In this document: positions 56,235 through 64,000 of the stretch, one piece after another
How the letters are laid out: every line of letters starts with the position of its first letter
How positions within the stretch are numbered: the stretch's first letter is position 1
Source of the DNA: Pleomorphomonas sp. JP5
GTDB lineage: Bacteria; Pseudomonadota; Alphaproteobacteria; Rhizobiales; Pleomorphomonadaceae
Reading direction: 5' to 3'
DNA: 64,000 nt
Assembly: GCF_023721815.1 (NCBI RefSeq)
Contig: NZ_JAMDLI010000002.1
Coordinates: 124,001-188,000, forward strand
The notes under the pieces: model-generated
The model's database searches: none
What the model saw: the letters and a program-made list of their open reading frames with translations, nothing else
What the model was told of the DNA's origin: nothing
Translations under genes and position numbers: made by a program

Positions 56235-57554
56235 TCAGGGCTTCAGGAGGTCGGCCATGCCCGCCTTGGTCGCAGCGAGCGCTTCGTCGAGCGACTTGTC
56301 GCCGGCCCAGTAGGCGGTGAACTCCTTGGCCTGCAACTCGTAGACCTGCAACGCCTTGGCCGCCGTGCCGCCATGCATGACGAAGCCGTAGGCGCCGGCG
56401 AACTGGCCGAGCTTGACGAGGTCGGGTCGTTCGGCGCTGACCTTGGCCACCACCGCGTCGCTGAGCGCCGGAGAACCGCCAGCCTTGGCATAGATCTCCA
56501 TGGCATCGGGCGTGCCAAGCCAGTTCAGGAACCTGACGGCGCCTTCCTTGTTCTTGGACGCCTTGTTGATGCCGAGACCGAGGCCGTGAATATGGGTGAA
56601 TCGCCCTGCCGGACCGGTTGGCGGGGCAACGGTGCCGATCTTGCCGGCGACCGCAGGCGTCTTTTCCTTGTTGTCGAGATCGCCGAAAGCGGCATTCCAC
56701 TGCACCATCGTGGCCACCTGGCCGGCTCCGAAGGCGGCATTGGATTCGGCGAACTCGTACGTGGTGGAGTCCTTGGGCGAGGTACCCGCGTCGTAAAGCT
56801 TCTTGTAGATTTCGAGCGCCGTACGATAGGCCGGGCTGTCGACGACGATCTCGCCCTTGTCATTCATCCAGTCGCCACCCTGGGCGCGCGCCACCGAGTG
56901 CCAAACCATCATGTTGAAGAGCAGGTTCTTCATCTGGAGAACCGTGCCGTAGCGGGTGGGGCTATCAGAGTTGATCGACTTGGTGAAGAACAGCGCCGTC
57001 GCCATCCAGTCTTCCCAGGTCCACGCATCCGGGTCCTTGGGCTCGAGCTTCTTGCCGAGATACTTCTCGGAGATCTCGCCATACTTCGCCTTCCAGTCGG
57101 CGTCGGACAGCAGCTTCTCGATGAGGTCGGTGCGATAGTACATGAAGTGCAACGACAGGTCGGTCGGTATGCCGTACTGCTTGCCGTCATACTGCATGGT
57201 CGCCAGCACCTTCTCGGGGAAGGTCGCCTTGGAAGCGTCCGGCAGCGTGATCGGATCCATGAACGGCGCATAGCGACCGAGCGCGTATGTGGCGAGAAGG
57301 TTGACGTCGAAGTCGGTCGAGCCGGCGGCGAGATCGGCGGCCAGCTTGTCGAAGAAGCCGTCACGATTGAAGAAGATCAGCTTCACCTTATCGGCGTCGG
57401 CAGCGGTGGCGTTATAGGCGTCCGCCGCCTTGCGAAGGCCGGCCTCCTCAGGTCCTCCCGGCCAGCCGAGAACGGTTACCTCGGCCATGGCTCCGGTCAC
57501 ACCCAACGCCGCGAACAGGGCGGCACTGGTCAGCAGGGTTTTCAGTCGCGTCAT
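56235..57554 (-). CDS. CUT1 ABC transporter substrate-binding protein
   Basis: A 439-residue periplasmic binding protein of the MalE-like type, with signal peptide MTRLKTLLTSAALFAALGVTGAMA cleaved near VTVLGW, given here only as a motif. Features are VTVLGWPGGPEEAGL at the mature start, YGIPTDLSLHFMYYRTDL and a C-terminal AYWAGDKSLDEALAATKAG. It starts 18 bp after the NanE/ROK fusion gene, so its ligand is probably an amino sugar or related compound. This is inferred from context. Confidence 0.9.
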   Translation of the reverse strand: MTRLKTLLTSAALFAALGVTGAMAEVTVLGWPGGPEEAGLRKAADAYNATAADADKVKLIFFNRDGFFDKLAADLAAGSTDFDVNLLATYALGRYAPFMDPITLPDASKATFPEKVLATMQYDGKQYGIPTDLSLHFMYYRTDLIEKLLSDADWKAKYGEISEKYLGKKLEPKDPDAWTWEDWMATALFFTKSINSDSPTRYGTVLQMKNLLFNMMVWHSVARAQGGDWMNDKGEIVVDSPAYRTALEIYKKLYDAGTSPKDSTTYEFAESNAAFGAGQVATMVQWNAAFGDLDNKEKTPAVAGKIGTVAPPTGPAGRFTHIHGLGLGINKASKNKEGAVRFLNWLGTPDAMEIYAKAGGSPALSDAVVAKVSAERPDLVKLGQFAGAYGFVMHGGTAAKALQVYELQAKEFTAYWAGDKSLDEALAATKAGMADLLKP

Positions 57555-57572
57555 TTTGTGTCCCCTTGGATT

Positions 57573-59096
57573 CTATAATGTGCGACGGGCGAGATCGGCG
57601 GCGCCGATCACGCCAGCGGATTTTCCGAGAGCCGCGGCGCGGATCTCGGGCTTCAGATGTGGCGGCAAATGCGCCAGCCGCGCTTCGAGGCGCGCGCGGT
57701 AGCCGTCGGCCAGGCCAACGCCGCCGCCAACGACCATGACGGCCGGATCGAACAGCAGTTGCAGGTTTTCGAGAAGCCGAGCGACCACGTCGATGGAGCG
57801 GTCGACGACGGCGGACGCCCAGGCCTCGCCACGCGCCGCCGCAGCAAAGACGGCCGGCGCGTCGACCGAATGGCCGAGCGCCGCGGCTGCATCGGCCAGA
57901 AAGCTGCCGCTCGCAAGCGTTTCGAGCGGAACCCCGGTCGTCTCATGAGTGAAGCCGACCGAGCCGGCGACACCACCGCGACCGACGAGCAAGCGCCCGC
58001 CGATGACGGCGCCGCCACCGATCCCCGTGGAGACGGTGACGAACACAAGATCACGGCCGGCGCCGGCACCGAAGCGATACTCGCCCCAGGCGGCCGCCTG
58101 CGCATCGTTGTGGAGCACCACCGGCTTGTCGAGACGGCTCGCCAGAGCATCCGCCAACGGATAGTTCGCCGAAACCGGCAGCGTACCGGGATTGAGCGCC
58201 GACCAGCGGCCACCATGCACAACACCGGTCACCGCGCCGCCCACCGCGCCATATCGACCCTGCCAGGGGGCCGCCAGCTCGGCGATGGCGTTGCACCAGT
58301 CATCCGGATCGACCTGCCTGTCGGTGCTTCGCTCACGCGCCTCGATGACGCGATCGCCGTCGACCAGCGCCACCAGCGTCTTGGTGCCACCGAGATCGAA
58401 AGCCAAAGCCGGTTGGGTGGCAGCCGCGCGGGCCATGCCGATGGCATCGGCAAACCAGCGCGTGATGTGCTCGGGACGGGTGATGGCCGAACCGACGACG
58501 ACGCCGTGGGCGCCGAGCCGGATCGCCTCCGCCGCCTGCTCCGGCACGCGGATACGTCCCTCGGCGATCACGGGCCGCCCGAGACGAACGGCGGCGGCGA
58601 GCAACGGAAAATCGGGTTCAGACGGTTCCGGGCCGCCGGTATAGCCGGACATGGTGGTGCCAACCACATCGACACCGAGCGCCACCGCCGCCCTCGCCTC
58701 TTCGATGGTCGAGATGTCGGCCATCGCAAGCTTGCCGCGGGAATGGACCGCCTCGCAAAGGTCGGCGACGGGCACCGGCCGGACGCGATCGGTCGCATCG
58801 AAGGCGATGATATCGGCACCGGCATCCGCCAGCGCAATGACGTCTTCAAGGAAAGGCGTGATGCGCACCGGCGAGCTATCGAGGTCGCGCTTGATGAGGC
58901 CGATGATCGGCGCATCGGTTGCCGCCCGCACCGCCCGCAGGTTGGCGATGCCCTCGATACGAAGCCCGCGACCACCCGAGGCCAGAGCCGCCAGCGCAAA
59001 ACCGACCACCTGATCGGGATGATCGAGCGGCCCTTCCGGCACCGGCTGACAGGAAACGACGAGCGATGAGGCAAAGCGCTGGAGGCAGTCGGACAC
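57573..59096 (-). CDS. Fused N-acetylmannosamine-6-phosphate 2-epimerase (NanE) and ROK kinase
   Basis: A 507-residue bifunctional protein. Residues 1-225 match NanE: VSCQPVPEGPL, the catalytic lysine in GLIKRD, MADISTIEEA, GTTMSGYTG and the catalytic glutamate in RPVIAEGR. Residues 230-507 match a ROK sugar kinase: ALAFDLGGTKTLVAL, the catalytic HNDAQAAAWGEYRFG and VSTGIGGGAVIGG. The usual ROK zinc motif CxCGxxGCxE is absent; the region reads VGFTHETTGVPLETLASG. Likely reactions are ManNAc phosphorylation and epimerisation to GlcNAc-6-P. GTG at 59096 has GAGG 5 nt upstream; the ATG at 59153 is possible. Confidence 0.88.
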   Translation of the reverse strand: MSDCLQRFASSLVVSCQPVPEGPLDHPDQVVGFALAALASGGRGLRIEGIANLRAVRAATDAPIIGLIKRDLDSSPVRITPFLEDVIALADAGADIIAFDATDRVRPVPVADLCEAVHSRGKLAMADISTIEEARAAVALGVDVVGTTMSGYTGGPEPSEPDFPLLAAAVRLGRPVIAEGRIRVPEQAAEAIRLGAHGVVVGSAITRPEHITRWFADAIGMARAAATQPALAFDLGGTKTLVALVDGDRVIEARERSTDRQVDPDDWCNAIAELAAPWQGRYGAVGGAVTGVVHGGRWSALNPGTLPVSANYPLADALASRLDKPVVLHNDAQAAAWGEYRFGAGAGRDLVFVTVSTGIGGGAVIGGRLLVGRGGVAGSVGFTHETTGVPLETLASGSFLADAAAALGHSVDAPAVFAAAARGEAWASAVVDRSIDVVARLLENLQLLFDPAVMVVGGGVGLADGYRARLEARLAHLPPHLKPEIRAAALGKSAGVIGAADLARRTL

Positions 59097-59187
59097 GGTT
59101 TCCTCGCTGCTGTTCACTGGCTTAGTGGTAGCAGCGGAAGAACCAGTCAGCAACCAGTTTGGACTAAAGGCCTATAATTTGCTCAAC

Positions 59188-59206
59188 TGGTATCATAGTG
59201 ATCACA
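59188..59206. promoter_or_regulatory. Candidate GntR-family operator
   Basis: TGGTATCA-TAG-TGATCACA is an inverted repeat with 6 of 8 matching positions per arm (TG..ATCA / TGAT..CA). It lies between the gntR-type gene and the fusion gene, immediately past the gntR stop, where an autoregulatory or operon operator would be expected. Confidence 0.45.
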
Positions 59207-59207
59207 T

Positions 59208-59975
59208 TCAATCTTGAGCGCGCAGCTCAACCAAAAAGTCATAGCGCTCGCCGCAATAGTAGGTGCGCGTGAACTCCACGGGCGTACCGTCGGCGGTGAA
59301 GCAGCGACGTTCCGCAACCAGCAACGGCGCGCCGATCTCCAGGTGAAGCAGGCGCCCGTCCTCGATACCGGCAACGGCGGCCCGAAGCCGCTGCAAGGCC
59401 CTGACGGGTCGGCGGTTCCGCTCGGCGAGCACGTCGTAAAGCGAGCCGGTAACCACTTCCGGATCGTCCAGCACGTCGGCCGGCACCACGGCGTGTTCGA
59501 TGGCCATCGGCATGCCATCGCCGGTACGCAGACGCTTCAAGCGGCATACGCGCGCGCCGACCGACAGGTGCAGCGCCATGATCTCGGCCGGCGACGCCGG
59601 GCCGACTTCCCGGCTGATCCACATCATCCCCGGTTCAATGCCGCGCGAGCGCATGTCCTCGGAAAAGGAAGTGAGCGCCGACAGCGGCTTTTCGACCCGT
59701 TCCGCCACGGCAGTGCGCGCGCCGTGGCGGCGAATCAGCACGCCGTCGCCGACCAGCGCCTCGATGGCCTTTCGCACCGACGTGCGGGAGACGTCGATCG
59801 CCTCCGCGAAGTCCCGCTCCCCGGGAAGAACGTCGCCGGTCTCGAGTACGCCTTCGGTGATCGCCTGCCGAAGCGCCGCCGCGAGGTCACGATAGATGAC
59901 ACCGCTCGAATGCCGATCGAGAGCACCGCGAAGAAACTGGATGAGGGACGTTTGGCTGAGCACGAAGTCGGACAT
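59208..59975 (-). CDS. GntR family regulator with UTRA domain (HutC subfamily)
   Basis: A 255-residue regulator. The N-terminal winged helix (IYRDLAAALRQAITEGVL, GERDFAEAIDVSRTSVRKAI) is followed by the UTRA ligand domain (LSVGARVCRLKRLRTGDGMP and FTRTYYCGERYDFLVEL). HutC-type regulators with this domain often sense sugar phosphates, such as GlcNAc-6-P for NagR. The ATG at 59975 (MSDFVLSQTSLIQFL) has GCAGG upstream; the longer frame overlaps tRNA-Leu and is not coding. It leads the NanE/ROK and ABC transporter operon. Confidence 0.93.
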   Translation of the reverse strand: MSDFVLSQTSLIQFLRGALDRHSSGVIYRDLAAALRQAITEGVLETGDVLPGERDFAEAIDVSRTSVRKAIEALVGDGVLIRRHGARTAVAERVEKPLSALTSFSEDMRSRGIEPGMMWISREVGPASPAEIMALHLSVGARVCRLKRLRTGDGMPMAIEHAVVPADVLDDPEVVTGSLYDVLAERNRRPVRALQRLRAAVAGIEDGRLLHLEIGAPLLVAERRCFTADGTPVEFTRTYYCGERYDFLVELRAQD

Positions 59976-60126
59976 TGGCCTGCGGAACGATCGTGAGTTG
60001 TGCGTCCGATGTATCAGGTCGGGTCCGAAAGAGAAACACGGCGAGAGGTCATGGTGGCGGCACGTTGCCGCCCAACAATCGCCACGGGCTCCCGGCACGA
60101 TCCGGAAACGCGCAAAGGATGGAAAA

Positions 60127-60212
60127 TGGTGCCCCAGGCCGGACTCGAACCAGCACGTTCTCGCGAACAACAGATTTTGAGTCTGCCGCGTCTACCATTT
60201 CGCCACTGGGGC
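60127..60212 (-). tRNA. tRNA-Leu (anticodon CAA)
   Basis: The minus strand folds as a class II tRNA. Acceptor GCCCCAG pairs with CTGGGGC, the anticodon stem CAGA/TCTG holds loop CTCAAAA with anticodon CAA (reads TTG), a long variable arm follows (TGTTCGCGAGAACG), and the T loop is GGTTCGAGTCC. CCA is encoded at the 3' end. Confidence 0.97.
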
Positions 60213-60223
60213 AACGGAGGCGG

Positions 60224-60251
60224 AATATAGCGGTCGGCAACCAGCCGTCAA
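60224..60251 (-). promoter_or_regulatory. Promoter of tRNA-Leu
   Basis: On the minus strand TTGACG (60251-60246) and TATATT (60229-60224) are spaced by 16 nt, and the tRNA begins 11 nt after the -10. Confidence 0.7.
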
Positions 60252-60366
60252 CGGGCGACAGGAAAAAGTTCGCCTCCAAGAGAGCTTTGCAGGCTAAGCG
60301 CCGTGCTTAACAAGGCGGAAAGGTCCGGCGCTTACAGTTGTCATGTCACTTGCCAGGAATCCGATC

Positions 60367-60897
60367 ATGCCCATGCGTCAGCCTCCAGCCTCTCCGTCCG
60401 CCGCTCCCGGCGGCGCCCAGGCGATCCTGGGCGGCCGCCGTATCGTCGGGCACCTCATGGGACGGCGTGTCGTGACCCAGTCGATCGTCGGCGAAAGCGA
60501 CGATCCGACGGCGGACGAAATCCGTCCGGTGGCTCTCGTCGTCGACGACAGTCCGATAGCGCGCATGCTGATCGCGAGCATCCTCGAGTCCTTCGAGGTC
60601 GATGTGTACGAAGCCGGCGGCAGCGCCGAGGCGCAAGCCGTCGTCAGCACCTGCCGGCCGGATGTCGTGATCGTCGACTGGACGTTGCGCTCGGAGACAG
60701 CCGCCGACGTTCTCGACGCCCTTGAGGCGCGCTTCTCGGGCGAACTGCCGCCGGTCGTCATGATCAGCGCCTCGGTGCGCATACCGACCGAACTTCGCGC
60801 CACCGCGACGCTGCGCAAGCCCTTCACGCCGCGCGAACTCTACGCGGCACTCGCCACGGCCTTCTCGGGCAAGGGAAGCGGCGCCGCCGAGGCCTGA
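60367..60897 (+). CDS. Single-domain response regulator
   Basis: A 176-residue protein with a receiver domain at about residues 55-170. Acidic residues are in ALVVDDSPIARML, the phosphoacceptor aspartate is in DVVIVDWTLR, the Ser/Thr switch is in VMISAS, and the lysine is in RKPFTPREL. No output domain follows. The first 50 residues are a Pro/Ala/Gly-rich linker (PMRQPPASPSAAPGG). AGGA before the ATG at 60367 favours that start over 60343. No histidine kinase is adjacent. Confidence 0.85.
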   Translation: MPMRQPPASPSAAPGGAQAILGGRRIVGHLMGRRVVTQSIVGESDDPTADEIRPVALVVDDSPIARMLIASILESFEVDVYEAGGSAEAQAVVSTCRPDVVIVDWTLRSETAADVLDALEARFSGELPPVVMISASVRIPTELRATATLRKPFTPRELYAALATAFSGKGSGAAEA

Positions 60898-60922
60898 GCC
60901 CCCTCGGCGCCGCCTTTTCTCA

Positions 60923-61522
60923 TCACCTGATCGTCAAGCCGGCCGACGGCGCAAAGCCGCTCGTGGCGCCCATCAGAGTGCCCCCGGCGGTGACGACTGG
61001 CGGGTGGGCAAGGATCAGGCACCAGAAGACCTTGTACTTGGAGTTGGGGTTGTAGGCCGTGGCAATGCCCATCAGGGTCATCTCAGGATCCTTCATGCCA
61101 CGATCATGCGGCGGCGATTGCCGCCACCCCGAGAACGCCTCCGCCAACGTGTGATAGCCAGCCGCGACATTCTCTCCGGCGTTGGAGAAGGGATAGCCAT
61201 AGCCCTTGAGGCGGGTCCCGAGCAGGGAATGACCGTCGACGTCGTGCCCCATCTTGTCGGCCGCCGCCATCTTGCGCGCATAATCCTCGGCGATGCGGTT
61301 GAGGCGTGGATCAAGCGTCAGGGGGGCGATGCCCGATTGCGCGCGATACTGGTTGAGCATGGACAGCGCCTTGTTCTCGTCGACCCGAGCGGTCGGCGAG
61401 GCGAGATCCTGGTAAAAGACCGGCTTGGCCGACGGCGGCGGCGCACTCTGGCAGGCAGCGAGAAACAGGGCCGCGCAAAGCGGCAGGAGGGCGAAGGCGC
61501 GTCCGGACACGGGAATCTCCAT
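60923..61522 (-). CDS. CAP domain (SCP-like) lipoprotein
   Basis: A 199-residue protein with a lipobox LFLAACQS near residue 23. The CAP domain has MLNQYRAQSGIAPLTLDPRL, DYARKMAAADKMGHDVDG and AGENVAAGY with AFSGWRQSPPHDRGM, the usual histidine/glutamate signature. The ATG at 61522 (MEIPVSGRAFALLPL) gives the signal peptide; the longer frame has no start signal. TTTAACCACC lies about 60 bp upstream, a single CtrA-like half-site. The function of bacterial CAP proteins is not settled. Confidence 0.88.
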   Translation of the reverse strand: MEIPVSGRAFALLPLCAALFLAACQSAPPPSAKPVFYQDLASPTARVDENKALSMLNQYRAQSGIAPLTLDPRLNRIAEDYARKMAAADKMGHDVDGHSLLGTRLKGYGYPFSNAGENVAAGYHTLAEAFSGWRQSPPHDRGMKDPEMTLMGIATAYNPNSKYKVFWCLILAHPPVVTAGGTLMGATSGFAPSAGLTIR

Positions 61523-61696
61523 GATGGCTCGATCGGCAAACCGATCGGCGGGTGGATCTGCCACCAAGAACACGAATGGGTGGTTAAATTTCGGCGAAGT
61601 CCACGATTGTCGAGCCGCGGCGATTGTCCCTCGCCTTCGCCGCCGCCGGCATGCTAGGCTGAATCTTCTCCGCAATTGTCCGTAGAGAGGTCAGCC

Positions 61697-62863
61697 TTGT
61701 CCGCCCTTGAAGAGATCGCCGCCGTCGCCGGGGAAGCCGTGCTCTGGCGCCGCGATCTGCATCGTCGTCCCGAACTGCTATACGCCCTTGACGAAACCTC
61801 CGCCTTCGTTGCCACAAAGCTCGACGCTTTCGGGTTCGACGAAGTGGCGAGAGGCGTCGGGGGCAGCGGTGTCGTCGGCGTGCTCCGGGGGCGGCCGGGC
61901 ACACGCGCCGTGGCCCTGCGCGCAGATATGGACGCCTTGCCCATCGACGAGATCACCGGCGCGCCCTGGGCATCCGAAACACCCGGAGCCATGCACGCCT
62001 GCGGCCACGATGGCCACACGGCGACGCTCCTCGCCGCCGCCCGCCATCTTGCGGACGACCGCGATTTTTCCGGCACCGTCGTTTTCGTGTTCCAGCCGGC
62101 CGAAGAAGGCGGCGCCGGAGCCCGGGCAATGATCGAGGATGGGCTGTTCCAAAGGTTCCCGGTGGACGAGATCTACGGAATCCACAATCTGCCGGGGCTG
62201 CCGGTCGGGCGCTTTGCCGTACGCCCCGGCGCCATCATGGCCTCTACCGACCGCTTCTACATCGACATCCTCGGCCGAGGCGGACACGCCGCCCGCCCAC
62301 ACGAAACGATCGACCCCATTCTGGTGGGCGCCCAGATGGTCACCGCCCTTCAGTCGATCGTCGCGCGCAACACTGATCCACTTGCATCGGGCGTCGTCTC
62401 GGTGACCACCTTTCATGCCGGCAACACCGACAACGTCATTCCGCAGGCCGCTCGCCTGTCGGGTACGGTTCGAGCGCTTGACGAGAAGGTTCGCGCCGAC
62501 CTTGAAACGTCGGTCGGCCGTATCGCAATGGCCGTGGCTTCGACGTTCGGGGCCGAAGCGCAGGTTGCCTACGAGCGCGGCTATCCAGTCACCGTGAACC
62601 ACCTCGAGCCAGCGGCACGAGTTGGCGATGTCGTCGAAGGCCTGTTCGGCAGCAAGGCGATCAACCGGACCGCAGCGCCGTTGATGGCCGCCGAGGATTT
62701 CTCCTACTATCTGGAGCGCGTACCCGGCGCCTACTTCTTCATGGGCAATGGTCCCTCGGCCGGTCTTCACCACCCCGCCTACGATTTCGCTGACGACGCC
62801 ATTGCCCCAGGCGCCGCCGTCTGGGCGGCCTTGGCCAAGGCGAGCCTCGCCGCTGCGACGTGA
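61697..62863 (+). CDS. M20 family amidohydrolase
   Basis: A 388-residue metallohydrolase of the hippurate hydrolase / N-acyl amino acid amidohydrolase type. Motifs are LHRRPELLYAL, the metal-binding CGHDGHTATLLAAA, the catalytic EEGGAGARAMIEDG and a final GPSAGLHHPAYDFADD. The TTG at 61697 is preferred because GAGAGG lies 7 nt upstream; TTG at 61676 is less likely. The substrate is not determinable from sequence. Confidence 0.9.
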   Translation: MSALEEIAAVAGEAVLWRRDLHRRPELLYALDETSAFVATKLDAFGFDEVARGVGGSGVVGVLRGRPGTRAVALRADMDALPIDEITGAPWASETPGAMHACGHDGHTATLLAAARHLADDRDFSGTVVFVFQPAEEGGAGARAMIEDGLFQRFPVDEIYGIHNLPGLPVGRFAVRPGAIMASTDRFYIDILGRGGHAARPHETIDPILVGAQMVTALQSIVARNTDPLASGVVSVTTFHAGNTDNVIPQAARLSGTVRALDEKVRADLETSVGRIAMAVASTFGAEAQVAYERGYPVTVNHLEPAARVGDVVEGLFGSKAINRTAAPLMAAEDFSYYLERVPGAYFFMGNGPSAGLHHPAYDFADDAIAPGAAVWAALAKASLAAAT

Positions 62864-62943
62864 CTTCTCCAGGGTTTAAGGCTTTGGGAACAGTCGCCTT
62901 CTAGGCTGCCCGAGCAGCCGATGCGGGCTGCCCGGAGGACACA

Positions 62944-63453
62944 ATGCTCCGTCTCTTGTGGTTGGTACTGGCTGCAACGGTGGTGATCGGCTTCTTCGCC
63001 CCGGAGCTTCAGCGATTCGCCGCTCTGCCCGAAGCCAAAGACACACCCGCGCCGACGGTCAAGCCGAAATCGGCCCTCCCCTTTGGCAGGGTCGAAATCG
63101 CTGCCGACGGCCGTGGCCACTTTGTCTTCACCGGCCGCGTCAACGGCCGGCCGCTCTCCATGCTGGCCGACACCGGCGCGACGCTGGTGGCGCTGCGCGC
63201 CTCCGACGCCCGGACCGCCGGACTGATCGTCCTGCCCGGCGACTACACGGCAAAGGTCTCAACCGCCGGAGGCGTGGCCGAGGCCGCGCGCGTCCGCCTG
63301 CGCGAGGTCGAGGTCGGCGACATCAGGGTGACCGATGTCGAGGCCTTCGTCCTGTCCGACGAACAGCTCGCCACCAACTTGCTGGGAATGAGTTTCCTCA
63401 GCCGCCTCAAGTCCTTCTCCATCGAAAACGGACGGCTTGTCCTCAGCCAGTAA
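62944..63453 (+). CDS. Membrane-anchored retropepsin-like aspartic protease (TIGR02281-like)
   Basis: A 169-residue protein. Residues 1-22 are a hydrophobic anchor or signal (LLWLVLAATVVIGFFAP). The clan AA domain has the catalytic motif LADTGATLVALRASDAR near residue 80 and LLGMSFLSRLKSFSIENGRL at the end. A single catalytic Asp per chain suggests activity as a dimer. The start at 62944 follows GGAGGAC. Physiological targets are unknown. Confidence 0.88.
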   Translation: MLRLLWLVLAATVVIGFFAPELQRFAALPEAKDTPAPTVKPKSALPFGRVEIAADGRGHFVFTGRVNGRPLSMLADTGATLVALRASDARTAGLIVLPGDYTAKVSTAGGVAEAARVRLREVEVGDIRVTDVEAFVLSDEQLATNLLGMSFLSRLKSFSIENGRLVLSQ

Positions 63454-63536
63454 GAGGCTCGCCAGCATGCCCCGGTCAGAACTCAGGGCGCCGGGCGACA
63501 GGGCTCCTGCCGATCGAGCGGGAAAGCGGTGGATGT

Positions 63537-64000
63537 CTACTCGGCGGGCTTCGCCTTCATCGCCGTCTGCATACGCTCGGCCGCACCGCGCAGAATGACC
63601 CTCAGGATCAGGGTACCACTCTCATCCTTCTCCACCTCCGAGAGCTGACCGTCGACGCGTGCGACGGCGGCCTTGAGGGCGGCGAATGCCAGATTGCTGT
63701 CAGCGGCACAGCCCCCCTTGGCACCGGCGGCAGCGCGCACTTGCACCTGTAGGCCTGCGGTCTCGAAGTCGATACCCCTCAGGTCGACCTTCATGTCGAC
63801 CGGCAAGGTGCCAAGCTCCGAATAGGCGGCAAAGGCGGCAAACCGCACCACGGACCGCAGATTGTCCTTGCCACCCGCCAGCTCCGGATCTTCGCCTTCC
63901 ACCTCGAAGTGCTGCACGGCCCCGGCTTCCTTGGCAGCATCGAGCCATTCGCGCACGAAGTCTGCGGCCTGCACGTGCTCGCGCCCCTTTTTGCCTCCAC
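63537..64000 (-). CDS. Protein of unknown function, C-terminal part
   Basis: The minus frame is open at the right window edge and was read on past the GTG at 63974 to the last base. The 154 visible codons include REWLDAAKEAGAVQHFEVEG, VDMKVDLRGIDFETAGLQV and DESGTLILRVILRGAAERMQ. I do not recognise the family; the alternation of short strands suggests an alpha/beta domain. It converges with the protease gene. Confidence 0.6.
   Translation of the reverse strand, partial: GGKKGREHVQAADFVREWLDAAKEAGAVQHFEVEGEDPELAGGKDNLRSVVRFAAFAAYSELGTLPVDMKVDLRGIDFETAGLQVQVRAAAGAKGGCAADSNLAFAALKAAVARVDGQLSEVEKDESGTLILRVILRGAAERMQTAMKAKPAE

Overview
This window looks like a chromosomal segment of a GC-rich alphaproteobacterium, most likely Hyphomicrobiales (Rhizobiales). 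The evidence is the F1 operon atpHAGDC without the Fo genes, the aerobic cobaltochelatase genes cobS and cobT, a SUV3-like helicase / S4 / fdxA / carD block, and the neighbourhood xerD-aroK-aroB-CBS protein-bolA-dnaJ-cobS. Family or genus cannot be fixed from the sequence alone. I see no insertion sequence, prophage, CRISPR array, rRNA or origin. There are two tRNA genes: Arg(CCT) and Leu(CAA).

Layout. 1-9.6 kb: 5' part of a transglutaminase, an acetyltransferase, a DUF2332 protein, leuC, leuB, a beta-carbonic anhydrase and pdxY (mostly minus strand), then priA on plus. 9.6-14.9 kb: atpHAGDC. 14.9-23.3 kb: a sugar locus with a DeoR-type repressor facing deoC, a CUT2 ABC importer, an epimerase-like DUF4432 protein and a ribokinase-family kinase, closed by a strong terminator. 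Import, mutarotation, phosphorylation and aldol cleavage together suggest 2-deoxyribose or ribose use. 23.4-28.1 kb: small membrane protein, tRNA-Arg, degenerate nuclease-like protein, M48 lipoprotein, pirin and an unknown secreted protein. 28.1-33.1 kb: carD, fdxA, S4 protein and SUV3-like helicase. 33.7-36.0 kb: DUF3108 protein, rpmB and a queuosine-precursor-type transporter. 36.0-43.7 kb: rsm22-like gene, phytase/esterase-like gene, cobT, GFA-like gene, cobS, dnaJ-like gene, bolA-like gene and CBS/HlyC protein. 43.7-47.9 kb: aroB, aroK, small membrane protein, xerD and accA. 48-52.4 kb: YafK-type L,D-transpeptidase, an atypical lower-GC patch with a 65-codon ORF, acetyltransferase, ppa, msrB and a small membrane protein. 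52.7-60 kb: cytochrome b561, then a GntR-controlled operon with a NanE/ROK-kinase fusion and a CUT1 importer, probably for an amino sugar such as N-acetylmannosamine. 60-64 kb: tRNA-Leu, single-domain response regulator, CAP lipoprotein, M20 amidohydrolase, retropepsin-like protease and a partial unknown gene.

Most of the window is conserved housekeeping DNA. The points most worth a second look are the NanE/ROK fusion whose kinase half lacks the usual zinc cysteines, two 11-bp-period direct repeats resembling CtrA boxes upstream of envelope genes, a candidate leaderless 41-codon ORF in the leuC leader, a structured U-rich 3' region downstream of fdxA that could be an sRNA, a palindrome filling the promoter of the carbonic anhydrase gene, and hairpins placed directly after both transporter binding-protein genes. 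I did not find a clear wholly new system.
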